A stretch of DNA of 6,369 bases from Candidatus Zixiibacteriota bacterium. GTDB taxonomy: Bacteria; Zixibacteria; MSB-5A5; GN15; FEB-12. The DNA is taken from NCBI GenBank assembly GCA_023700785.1, contig JAMPYH010000164.1, forward strand, positions 1 to 6,369. The letters are read 5' to 3'. Both the position numbers and the translations under genes were made by a program. Every line of letters begins with the position of its first letter. The stretch's first letter is position 1. Positions 1 through 4,783 of this stretch are shown here, in pieces. The notes beneath the pieces are model-generated. The model was not told the DNA's origin. It saw only the letters and a list, made by a program, of their open reading frames with translations, and made no database searches.

Positions 1-15
1 CGAGCCAGGATCAAA
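1..15 (-). rRNA. possible extreme 5' end of a 16S rRNA gene (edge fragment)
   Basis: Read on the minus strand, bases 15 to 2 give TTTGATCCTGGCTC, identical over 14 bases to the conserved 5' segment of bacterial 16S rRNA (the 27F primer site). A 14-base match is unlikely by chance in a window this size, and it lies exactly at the window edge, where assemblies often break at repeated rRNA operons. Against it: the last visible base is G where 16S normally has A, and the bases just upstream (CTGA in place of AGAG) would not form the usual helix 1 with GGCTC. It may be a true divergent 16S start, an assembly junction into 16S, or coincidence. Confidence 0.35.
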
Positions 16-23
16 TCAGAACA

Positions 24-42
24 TGACGCCTTTATGGCGTCA
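24..42 (-). terminator. small hairpin downstream of the minus-strand gene
   Basis: TGACGCC (24-30) and GGCGTCA (36-42) form a perfect 7-bp stem with a 5-base loop, 13 bases past the stop codon of the minus-strand gene. On that strand only a broken T-rich stretch follows (TGTTCTGATTTG), so it would be a weak intrinsic terminator at best. If the 16S-like edge is real, the hairpin would lie in the rRNA leader instead. Confidence 0.4.
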
Positions 43-55
43 CTCAGCCCCAGCT

Positions 56-376
56 CTATGGATTGATGACACCCTTGTATATCAGGTAGGGGATCAGGAT
101 ATACAGGATGCTGTCTCGGATCAGGTAGAAAAGCACGAACGCCAGAACAAACTTCCAGCCAAGCGCCTTCACTTCTTTCCAGGATTTTGGGAACTTCCAG
201 TATCGCCGCCAGCCTGATCTTTGCTTTGGCTCATTCAAACTAGCGCCGGCGATGTCAGTCGTCTCTTCCAATGCACTGTCCACTTTTTGGGAAATTTCCT
301 TTTGGGATTTAACAGAATCTACGCGGAATGGTTTCAGCCGGCGGCTCGAAATTTCCGTCCTCTCTGGCCGCAGCAA
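56..376 (-). CDS. small hypothetical membrane protein
   Basis: I do not recognise this 106-residue protein. Residues 1-72 are polar and charged, with an acidic patch around 33-41 and a basic, Trp-rich stretch at 54-70 (GWRRYWKFPKSWKEVK). Residues 74-103 are strongly hydrophobic and aromatic but interrupted by Arg87-Asp88, which suggests one long or two short membrane segments at the C-terminus, with the charged N-terminus perhaps cytoplasmic. The start is uncertain: no ATG lies in frame. TTG at 376 is the most upstream start codon after an in-frame TAA, with a GAGG about 13 bases before it. A later GTG (residue 32) has no Shine-Dalgarno site. The ordered charged-to-membrane composition makes it more credible than the overlapping plus-strand frames. 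It is divergent from the metallophosphoesterase gene. No function can be assigned. Confidence 0.6.
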   Translation of the reverse strand: MLRPERTEISSRRLKPFRVDSVKSQKEISQKVDSALEETTDIAGASLNEPKQRSGWRRYWKFPKSWKEVKALGWKFVLAFVLFYLIRDSILYILIPYLIYKGVINP

Positions 377-413
377 CTTCCGGAAACTACCTCGCGAAAG
401 CTGTGTTTAAGGC

Positions 414-442
414 TTAACTATCTGACGATCCGACCGTATCAT
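414..442 (+). promoter_or_regulatory. sigma70-like promoter for the metallophosphoesterase gene
   Basis: TTAACT (414-419, 4 of 6 consensus) and TATCAT (437-442, 5 of 6) are separated by exactly 17 bases. Transcription would begin near 449, leaving a leader of about 47 bases before ATG 496 but almost none before the upstream GTG 454, so the promoter favours the ATG start. The -10 box is one arm of a perfect inverted repeat, TATCAT-G-ATGATA (437-449), which could be an operator. Prediction only. Confidence 0.5.
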
Positions 443-495
443 GATGATATTCGGTGGTCGTCTGGCCAGACAGAAACGGACCAAAGTACGCGCTG

Positions 496-1677
496 ATGCG
501 ATTTATTACCTTTGTTAGTATTGTCACCCTCTCCATAGGGTTGTTGCAGGTATTCCTGCTCTGGGCGTTTAATCGCGACTGGTGGCGCAAGCCCTGGATC
601 CGCAGAACATCGATCATTCTGCCAATCGCGACATTACTCGGTATGGGGCTATGGGGACTCGGGGAATATTGGCAGAACGATTGGCTGGCCAGGCCCGGGA
701 TGGTGATCACCGCGCTGGCTTTTGTTCTGCAATTAGCACTTCTGCTTTCTCTTCCGATTTCGGGTGTTTTTCACCTGATCAATCGCGGGATCGATTTCCT
801 GGTGAGACATCGCAAGACTGATACCGCGGTCGATTCCAATCGCAGAATTATCCTCAAAGGGATCGCCGCGGCCATTCCGCTCACGGCTGTCGCGTCGGCG
901 GGAGCCGGATTCACCCGGTCGTTTGGGTCGATCAATGTCGATCTCAAGCCTATCGCCATAGACAATTTGCCGGCTGACCTCGACGGTTACCGGATATTGC
1001 ATCTGTCCGACACTCATCTGCGGCATTACACGACGCTTGATGACCTGAGTGATGTCCTGGAGCAAGCGCACGAACTCAAACCTAATCTGGTCCTCGTGAC
1101 TGGCGATGTAGCCGATGATCTGCACCAACTCCCGGATGCGCTGAAGCTTATCGAGCAGTTTAAAGCCCCGGATGGTCAGTTCGCTACCCTCGGAAATCAT
1201 GAGTATTTCAGAGGAGTGGAACAGGTCCGGCAGATCTTCGACCGGTCGGCGGTGCCGCTATTCGTCAATGACGGGACCAACCTGACCGTCGGTTCGACCC
1301 CGATCTTCATAGGGGGGATCGACGATCCTCGTCGCATGGGAGCCAAAGAGACCGAGTTCTTCCAGCGAACGATCGATGATACGCTGGGGAAAACGACCAA
1401 TTCCGGGTTCAAAGTGCTGATGAGCCATCGGCCGGATGCCTTCGATTATGCCGCCTCGCAGGGGATTTCGCTGACCTTGGCAGGCCATACGCACGGCGGT
1501 CAGATCGGCTTCATGGGACGTTCCGTCTTCGAAACATACTGGTCAGATCGCTATCTCTGGGGGGAATACCGGCAGGGGAGATCGGTGCTGTATACCTCGT
1601 CGGGAGTCGGTCATTGGTTCCCATTCCGCCTCGGTTGCCCACCGGAAGCGCCGATCATTGAATTGCGCCGCGCGTGA
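496..1677 (+). CDS. membrane-anchored metallophosphoesterase (YkuE/YaeI-like)
   Basis: This 393-residue protein is a calcineurin-like metallophosphoesterase. About three hydrophobic segments (1-25, 37-58, 68-95) come first, then a Tat-like twin-arginine region (SNRRIILKG, Arg116-Arg117, followed by an Ala-rich stretch), then the catalytic domain from about residue 160 to the end. All the metal-site motifs are present: D-T-H (Asp172, His174), G-D (Asp204), G-N-H-E (Asn234, His235), the HRPD histidine (His311) and GHTHGGQ (His331, His333). The fold binds two metal ions and hydrolyses phosphoester bonds. Relatives of this architecture include membrane-side phosphodiesterases and UDP-2,3-diacylglucosamine hydrolases, but the substrate here cannot be read from sequence. 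I chose ATG 496 because the first membrane segment begins there and a promoter sits at 414-442. A GTG at 454 would add 14 polar residues. Neither start has a clear Shine-Dalgarno site. The gene is monocistronic and divergent from the small membrane-protein gene. Confidence 0.9.
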   Translation: MRFITFVSIVTLSIGLLQVFLLWAFNRDWWRKPWIRRTSIILPIATLLGMGLWGLGEYWQNDWLARPGMVITALAFVLQLALLLSLPISGVFHLINRGIDFLVRHRKTDTAVDSNRRIILKGIAAAIPLTAVASAGAGFTRSFGSINVDLKPIAIDNLPADLDGYRILHLSDTHLRHYTTLDDLSDVLEQAHELKPNLVLVTGDVADDLHQLPDALKLIEQFKAPDGQFATLGNHEYFRGVEQVRQIFDRSAVPLFVNDGTNLTVGSTPIFIGGIDDPRRMGAKETEFFQRTIDDTLGKTTNSGFKVLMSHRPDAFDYAASQGISLTLAGHTHGGQIGFMGRSVFETYWSDRYLWGEYRQGRSVLYTSSGVGHWFPFRLGCPPEAPIIELRRA

Positions 1678-1701
1678 CACGCACGCGAGATCGCTCGATC
1701 T
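1671..1701 (+). other. two adjacent hairpins at the 3' end of the metallophosphoesterase gene
   Basis: CGCGTG (1671-1676) pairs with CACGCG (1682-1687) over a 5-base loop and includes the TGA stop. Directly after it, AGATC (1688-1692) pairs with GATCT (1697-1701) over a GCTC loop. No T-run follows, so these are not a standard intrinsic terminator. They may protect the mRNA end or be incidental. Confidence 0.35.
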
Positions 1702-1740
1702 TCCCTCGAAAAATCGCCTTCATGGGTGCTCATCTCGCTG

Positions 1741-1780
1741 GAGAAAAAGGCACTTTTTTTCTCTGAAACGGCACTTTTTT
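1741..1780. repeat. A/T-tract hairpin and GGCACTTTTTT direct repeat, 21-bp period
   Basis: GGCACTTTTTT occurs at 1749-1759 (with one further T) and again at 1770-1780, exactly 21 bp apart, about two helical turns. GAGAAAAA (1741-1748) and TTTTTCTC (1756-1763) also form an 8-bp A/T-rich inverted repeat around the first copy. The two T-tracts lie immediately upstream of a -35-like element at 1782, the position of an UP element or of intrinsically bent DNA. The block may instead help end transcription from upstream. Confidence 0.5.
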
Positions 1781-1781
1781 C

Positions 1782-1810
1782 TTGCCATGTATTTTCAAAC
1801 ACGCTACTGT
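1782..1810 (+). promoter_or_regulatory. probable sigma70-like promoter for the SWIB gene
   Basis: TTGCCA (1782-1787, 5 of 6 consensus for -35) is followed after 17 bases by TACTGT (1805-1810, 3 of 6 for -10). Two phased T-tracts sit directly upstream. Transcription from here would start near 1817 and give a leader of about 110 bases. The -10 match is weak, so this is a prediction. Confidence 0.45.
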
Positions 1811-1829
1811 TTCGGCAGAAAGTGGGTTT

Positions 1830-1858
1830 GAGAGATGTTTTACAGGGAAGCGTCTCTT
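1830..1858 (+). promoter_or_regulatory. hairpin in the long 5' leader of the SWIB gene
   Basis: AGAGATG (1831-1837) pairs with CGTCTCT (1851-1857), including one G-U pair and extendable by G1830-T1858, around a 13-base loop. It lies in the untranslated leader about 70 bases before the ribosome-binding site. It matches no riboswitch class I know. It could stabilise the message or serve regulation. Confidence 0.3.
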
Positions 1859-1914
1859 ACTTGTGAAGACTGGGAAACCATGTAACCCATACCGTTTTTT
1901 CAAACCTTAATGCT

Positions 1915-1920
1915 AAGGAG
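1915..1920 (+). promoter_or_regulatory. ribosome-binding site that fixes the SWIB start
   Basis: AAGGAG lies 7 bases before ATG 1928. An in-frame ATG at 1910 overlaps this site and has no Shine-Dalgarno sequence of its own, so 1928 is the start. Confidence 0.85.
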
Positions 1921-1927
1921 CAGCACA

Positions 1928-2374
1928 ATGCCGATGAAGAAGAAGTCCAAGAAGGCCACCAAGAAGGCCACCAAGAAGGGGACGAAGAAAGCCACCAAAA
2001 AGGCAAAGAAGAAATCCACGAAGAAAGCCACCAAGAAGGCTTCCCCTCGCAAGAAAGCGGCCGGAAGAAAAGCCGCGCCGCGCAAGAAAGCCGCGAAGAA
2101 ATCCACCGCGAAGAAAACCAAACGCGCCCCCAATCCGGCATTCATGAAGCCGATGCAGCCGTCACCGGAACTCGGTGCGGTCGTCGGTGCTCGTCCGATG
2201 CCGCGTACGGAAGTCACCAAGCGCATTTGGGACTACATCAAGAAGAATGGTCTCCAGGACAAGAACAATCGTCGCATGATCAATGCTGACGAGAGACTGG
2301 CTGTGGTCTTCAAAGGCCGCAAGCAGGTCAACATGTTCGAGATGACCAAGCTGATCAACAATCATCTGAAGTAG
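1928..2374 (+). CDS. histone H1-like tail fused to a SWIB domain, probable DNA-binding protein
   Basis: The 148-residue protein has two parts. Residues 4-68 are almost entirely Lys, Ala, Thr, Ser, Arg and Pro: eight consecutive four-residue KK(A/G/S)(T/K/S) units at 8-39, then a region with PRKKAA twice (40-45, 51-56). Residues about 76-148 are a SWIB/MDM2-type domain, recognisable by the T-x-x-x-KRIWDYIKKNGLQD segment (95-111), the INADERL stretch (119-124) and the C-terminal F-E-M-T-KLINNHLK helix (137-148). Such tails bind DNA non-specifically, as in eukaryotic H1 and bacterial H1-like proteins. SWIB domains occur in chromatin remodellers and in chlamydial and other bacterial proteins, some fused to topoisomerase. 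The inferred role is a nucleoid-associated architectural protein in the cytoplasm. It has its own promoter, long leader and strong terminator, suggesting an independent and perhaps highly expressed gene. Confidence 0.9.
   Translation: MPMKKKSKKATKKATKKGTKKATKKAKKKSTKKATKKASPRKKAAGRKAAPRKKAAKKSTAKKTKRAPNPAFMKPMQPSPELGAVVGARPMPRTEVTKRIWDYIKKNGLQDKNNRRMINADERLAVVFKGRKQVNMFEMTKLINNHLK
1949..2044 (+). repeat. eight degenerate 12-bp units encoding the KKAT tail
   Basis: Eight in-frame 12-bp units encode KKAT, KKAT, KKGT, KKAT, KKAK, KKST, KKAT and KKAS. The first two are nearly identical in DNA (consensus AAGAAGGCCACC) and the later ones drift mostly at third positions. This is a coding tandem repeat that could gain or lose units by slippage without shifting the frame. 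Confidence 0.9.
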
Positions 2375-2396
2375 TCATCGCGTCGTGCGAAATGAG

Positions 2397-2426
2397 CAGG
2401 CCGGTTCTCACCGGCCTGTTTTTTTT
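2397..2426 (+). terminator. intrinsic terminator after the SWIB gene
   Basis: CAGGCCGG (2397-2404) and CCGGCCTG (2411-2418) form a perfect 8-bp GC-rich stem with a 6-base loop, followed directly by eight T residues (2419-2426). It starts 22 bases after the stop codon. Confidence 0.95.
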
Positions 2427-2431
2427 GTCTC

Positions 2432-2460
2432 TGGTAAAGTGAGCGCATCCATACTATATT
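2432..2460 (+). promoter_or_regulatory. weak candidate promoter for the prolyl oligopeptidase gene
   Basis: TGGTAA (2432-2437) and TATATT (2455-2460) are 17 bases apart, about 40 bases before the start codon and just after the SWIB terminator. The -10 box is good and the -35 box poor (3 of 6). The terminator just upstream makes a promoter here likely even if these boxes are wrong. Confidence 0.35.
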
Positions 2461-2499
2461 CCCGGAGATAAACCGCTCCACTCTGCCAGAGGTCTCACG

Positions 2500-4614
2500 A
2501 TGCGTACCGTTCTATTCTTCCTGTTGTTCCTGACAGTGATCGTCACTTCCGCTACTTCAGCGGACTTTCCACCTGCGCCTCCAACCAAAACAGTAAATGT
2601 TATCGACACGTTGCACGGCGTGGCGATCCCGGATCCATATCGCTGGCTGGAGAATGGAGATGATCCCGAGGTTCAGCAATGGTCGCAACAGCAGTATGAC
2701 TACTTCCGGAGCTATGTCGATAATTTCCCGGATAAGGAACTGCTCCAAAGCGAAATGACCGCGCTTCTTTCGACCGGCTCGATCGGCCAGCCGTCGGTTG
2801 TCGGAAATCACTATTTTACCTGGAAACGCACCGGAGATCAGAACCACGCGGTGATGTTCGTGCGCGAAGGGCTGACCGGCAAGGATGAAGTTCTGGTCGA
2901 CCCCAACCAGTTCTCGGAGGATGGTACGTCCGCGATGGACTGGTACTACCTCTCGCAGGATGGCGCATTGCTTTCGTACGGCGTTTCTCACTCCGGTTCA
3001 GAACACACAACCCTCTTTATTAAGGATGTTCGCACCAGAGGGATGCTTCTCGATACCATCCCCTACACCCAATACGCGGCAGTCGCCTGGCTGCCGGATA
3101 ATTCAGGGTTCTTCTACACGCGCTTTCCCACGCCCGGCTCGGTACCGGCGGGAAATGAGAATTATTACCGGAAGATCTACTTCCACCGCCTTGGACAGGA
3201 GTGGGAGCGGGACTCGCTTATCTATGCAGACTCAACTAGTAAGACCCACTGGCCAAGCTGCGATATCTCGCCTGATGGCCGCTGGCTCGGAGTCGTGGTC
3301 TTTCAAGGTGGCGGGAAATCGGAACTGTATCTCAGAGATCTGCGAGACCCGAATGGATCGTTCACTCGATTGACTGAAGGGAAAGACGCGAGATACAATA
3401 TCACCATGCTCAATGACCGATTTCTGGTCACCACCACCGATGGCGCCACACGCTCACGAGTCATGGCCGGAACGTATCAGGCGCCGACCATGGCAAACTG
3501 GTACCAGATCATCCCAGAGCGAAACGTGGTGTACAATGCCATCGCCGTTGTTGCCAATCATATTGTCATCAATGGCACGCTGAATGCCAGCTCGCGGCTG
3601 GAGCTATTTACGCTGGAAGGGAAAGAGGTCAAAAAGCTGGAGCTTCCCGGGATCGGAACAGTAGCCTCGATCGGCGGCGAATGGAACGGGCATGAGCTGT
3701 TCTATTACTTCTATTCGTTTAATCATCCCCCTGCCGTTTTCCGTTATGACTTTGGCACCGGCAGGACTGAGCTGTTCGACCAGATGTCTATCCCGTTCGC
3801 CCTGACCGATCTCGAGCTCAAGCAGGTCTGGTACAATTCCAAGGATGGCACCCCGGTCTCGATGTTCATCGTGTCGAAAAAAGGGACGAAGCTGGATGGT
3901 TCCAATCCGTGCGTGCTGGATGGCTATGGCGGTTTCAACGCGATGGATACGCCGGTATTCAATCGCCGTAAGGTTATCTGGATGCTGCATGGAGGTCTGT
4001 ATGCCCTCGTCAACCTGCGCGGCAACGGCGAATACGGTGAACAGTGGCACCGCGGCGGCATGCTTGAGAACAAGCAAAACACGTTTGATGATTTTATCGC
4101 TGCGGCTGAGTATCTGATAAGTCAAGGGTACACCAGCTCCTCAAGGTTGTCGATCTACGGCGGGTCCAACGGCGGGTTGACGATCGGCGCTGTCATCACT
4201 CAGCGTCCGGATCTCTTTGCGGCCGCCGTGTGTGATGTCCCCTTGCTAGACATGATCCGTTATCACAAGTTCCGAATCGGCCAGCTTTGGGCGCCAGAGT
4301 ACGGGTCGTCCGACGATCCCGAGCAGTTCAAATACATATTCAAGTACTCACCCTATCAGAACGTCAGAAAGGCGACTGCTTACCCCGCGGTGCTCTTTAA
4401 GGCGGGTGAATCGGATGGGCGAGTTGACCCTCTCCATGCCCGCAAGATGGCCGCCCTGATGCAATCGTCGAGCTCGTCAGGTCGCCCTGTTTTTGTGCGT
4501 GTCGAAGGTAAAGCTGGACATGGCCAGGGAAAGCCAATAAGTCGAGTGGCGGAAGAGGTGGTCGAGGAGTGGTGTTTTGTTTATAGAGCGCTGGGACTGC
4601 GGGTCGTGCGCTAA
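2500..4614 (+). CDS. secreted prolyl oligopeptidase (peptidase family S9A)
   Basis: This 704-residue protein matches the usual length of prolyl oligopeptidases, serine peptidases that cut short peptides after proline. Residues 1-21 are a Sec signal peptide: Arg2, a Leu/Phe/Val core, then T-S-A before Asp22 as a likely cleavage site. The mature enzyme should therefore be periplasmic or exported, not cytosolic. The opening segment has the family's D-x-L-H-G-V-x-I-P-D-P-Y-R-W-L-E signature (36-51). A beta-propeller lies at about 90-440 and the alpha/beta-hydrolase domain follows. The catalytic triad is complete: Ser556 in GGSNGGL, Asp639 in ESDGRVDPLH and His674 in GKAGHGQG, close in spacing to the pig enzyme (554/641/680). 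Tyr476 in YGGFN fits the oxyanion tyrosine, and Arg641 fits the substrate-binding arginine. ATG 2500 has AGAGG 7 bases upstream. Flanked by terminators, it is a single-gene unit, probably for peptide scavenging. Confidence 0.95.
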   Translation: MRTVLFFLLFLTVIVTSATSADFPPAPPTKTVNVIDTLHGVAIPDPYRWLENGDDPEVQQWSQQQYDYFRSYVDNFPDKELLQSEMTALLSTGSIGQPSVVGNHYFTWKRTGDQNHAVMFVREGLTGKDEVLVDPNQFSEDGTSAMDWYYLSQDGALLSYGVSHSGSEHTTLFIKDVRTRGMLLDTIPYTQYAAVAWLPDNSGFFYTRFPTPGSVPAGNENYYRKIYFHRLGQEWERDSLIYADSTSKTHWPSCDISPDGRWLGVVVFQGGGKSELYLRDLRDPNGSFTRLTEGKDARYNITMLNDRFLVTTTDGATRSRVMAGTYQAPTMANWYQIIPERNVVYNAIAVVANHIVINGTLNASSRLELFTLEGKEVKKLELPGIGTVASIGGEWNGHELFYYFYSFNHPPAVFRYDFGTGRTELFDQMSIPFALTDLELKQVWYNSKDGTPVSMFIVSKKGTKLDGSNPCVLDGYGGFNAMDTPVFNRRKVIWMLHGGLYALVNLRGNGEYGEQWHRGGMLENKQNTFDDFIAAAEYLISQGYTSSSRLSIYGGSNGGLTIGAVITQRPDLFAAAVCDVPLLDMIRYHKFRIGQLWAPEYGSSDDPEQFKYIFKYSPYQNVRKATAYPAVLFKAGESDGRVDPLHARKMAALMQSSSSSGRPVFVRVEGKAGHGQGKPISRVAEEVVEEWCFVYRALGLRVVR

Positions 4615-4639
4615 CCATCGATATAACAAAGCGATGCGG

Positions 4640-4672
4640 AAGCCGTTCTATGTTGGGACGGCTTTTCTCTTT
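4640..4672 (+). terminator. intrinsic terminator after the prolyl oligopeptidase gene
   Basis: AAGCCGTTC (4640-4648) pairs with GGACGGCTT (4656-4664), nine pairs including one G-U, over a 7-base loop, and runs into the T-rich tail TTTTCTCTTT (4663-4672). It begins 25 bases after the stop codon. Confidence 0.85.
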
Positions 4673-4684
4673 CCGTTTGTATGA

Positions 4685-4766
4685 GTGACAATTGCGGTGA
4701 CAATTCTGTTTTATTTAGACGGCATCCATATTATCATTACGCAACGTGAAATTGTTCACAATTGTG
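4685..4766. promoter_or_regulatory. AT-rich operator-like region before the DUF1015-serA operon
   Basis: GTGACAATT occurs twice as a direct repeat 12 bp apart (4685-4693, 4697-4705). Further on are two overlapping palindromes: GTGAA-ATTG-TTCAC (4746-4759) and CACAATTGTG (4757-4766). The hexamer ACAATT appears at 4688, 4700 and 4758, and its complement AATTGT at 4750 and 4760, five times in 78 bp. A -10-like TATTAT lies at 4729-4734 between the two groups, without a convincing -35. The layout suggests binding sites for a dimeric regulator around the operon promoter. I cannot name the regulator. Confidence 0.5.
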
Positions 4767-4773
4767 GTCTCGT

Positions 4774-4780
4774 AGGAGGT
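4774..4780 (+). promoter_or_regulatory. ribosome-binding site for the GTG start of the DUF1015 gene
   Basis: AGGAGGT, a near-complete anti-16S match, ends only 3 bases before GTG 4784. The spacing is short, but no other in-frame start is near, and the protein sequence from this GTG matches the family's usual N-terminus. Confidence 0.75.
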
Positions 4781-4783
4781 TGA

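Noticed and set aside
454..495. Upstream GTG extension of the metallophosphoesterase
   Set aside because: It adds 14 polar residues before the first membrane helix, has no Shine-Dalgarno site and would leave almost no leader after the predicted promoter.
221..496. Plus-strand open frame of 91 codons overlapping the minus-strand small gene
   Set aside because: No Shine-Dalgarno site, no recognisable composition or domain, and it overlaps both the more protein-like minus-strand gene and the promoter at 414-442.
733..1200. Minus-strand 155-codon open frame inside the metallophosphoesterase gene
   Set aside because: A shadow of a gene with full catalytic motifs; its own translation is Arg-rich and resembles no family.
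1949..2044. Short tandem repeats as a possible CRISPR or non-coding satellite
   Set aside because: The period is exactly four codons in frame with no spacers; it is a protein-coding repeat.
1900..2226. Minus-strand Phe/Ala-rich frame opposite the KKAT tail, looking like a membrane protein
   Set aside because: AAG and GCC codons read backwards give Leu/Phe and Gly/Ala, so the hydrophobicity is a by-product of the lysine-rich repeat.
3604..4125. Minus-strand 173-codon open frame inside the prolyl oligopeptidase gene
   Set aside because: Opposite a strongly conserved enzyme region; no start signal or family resemblance.
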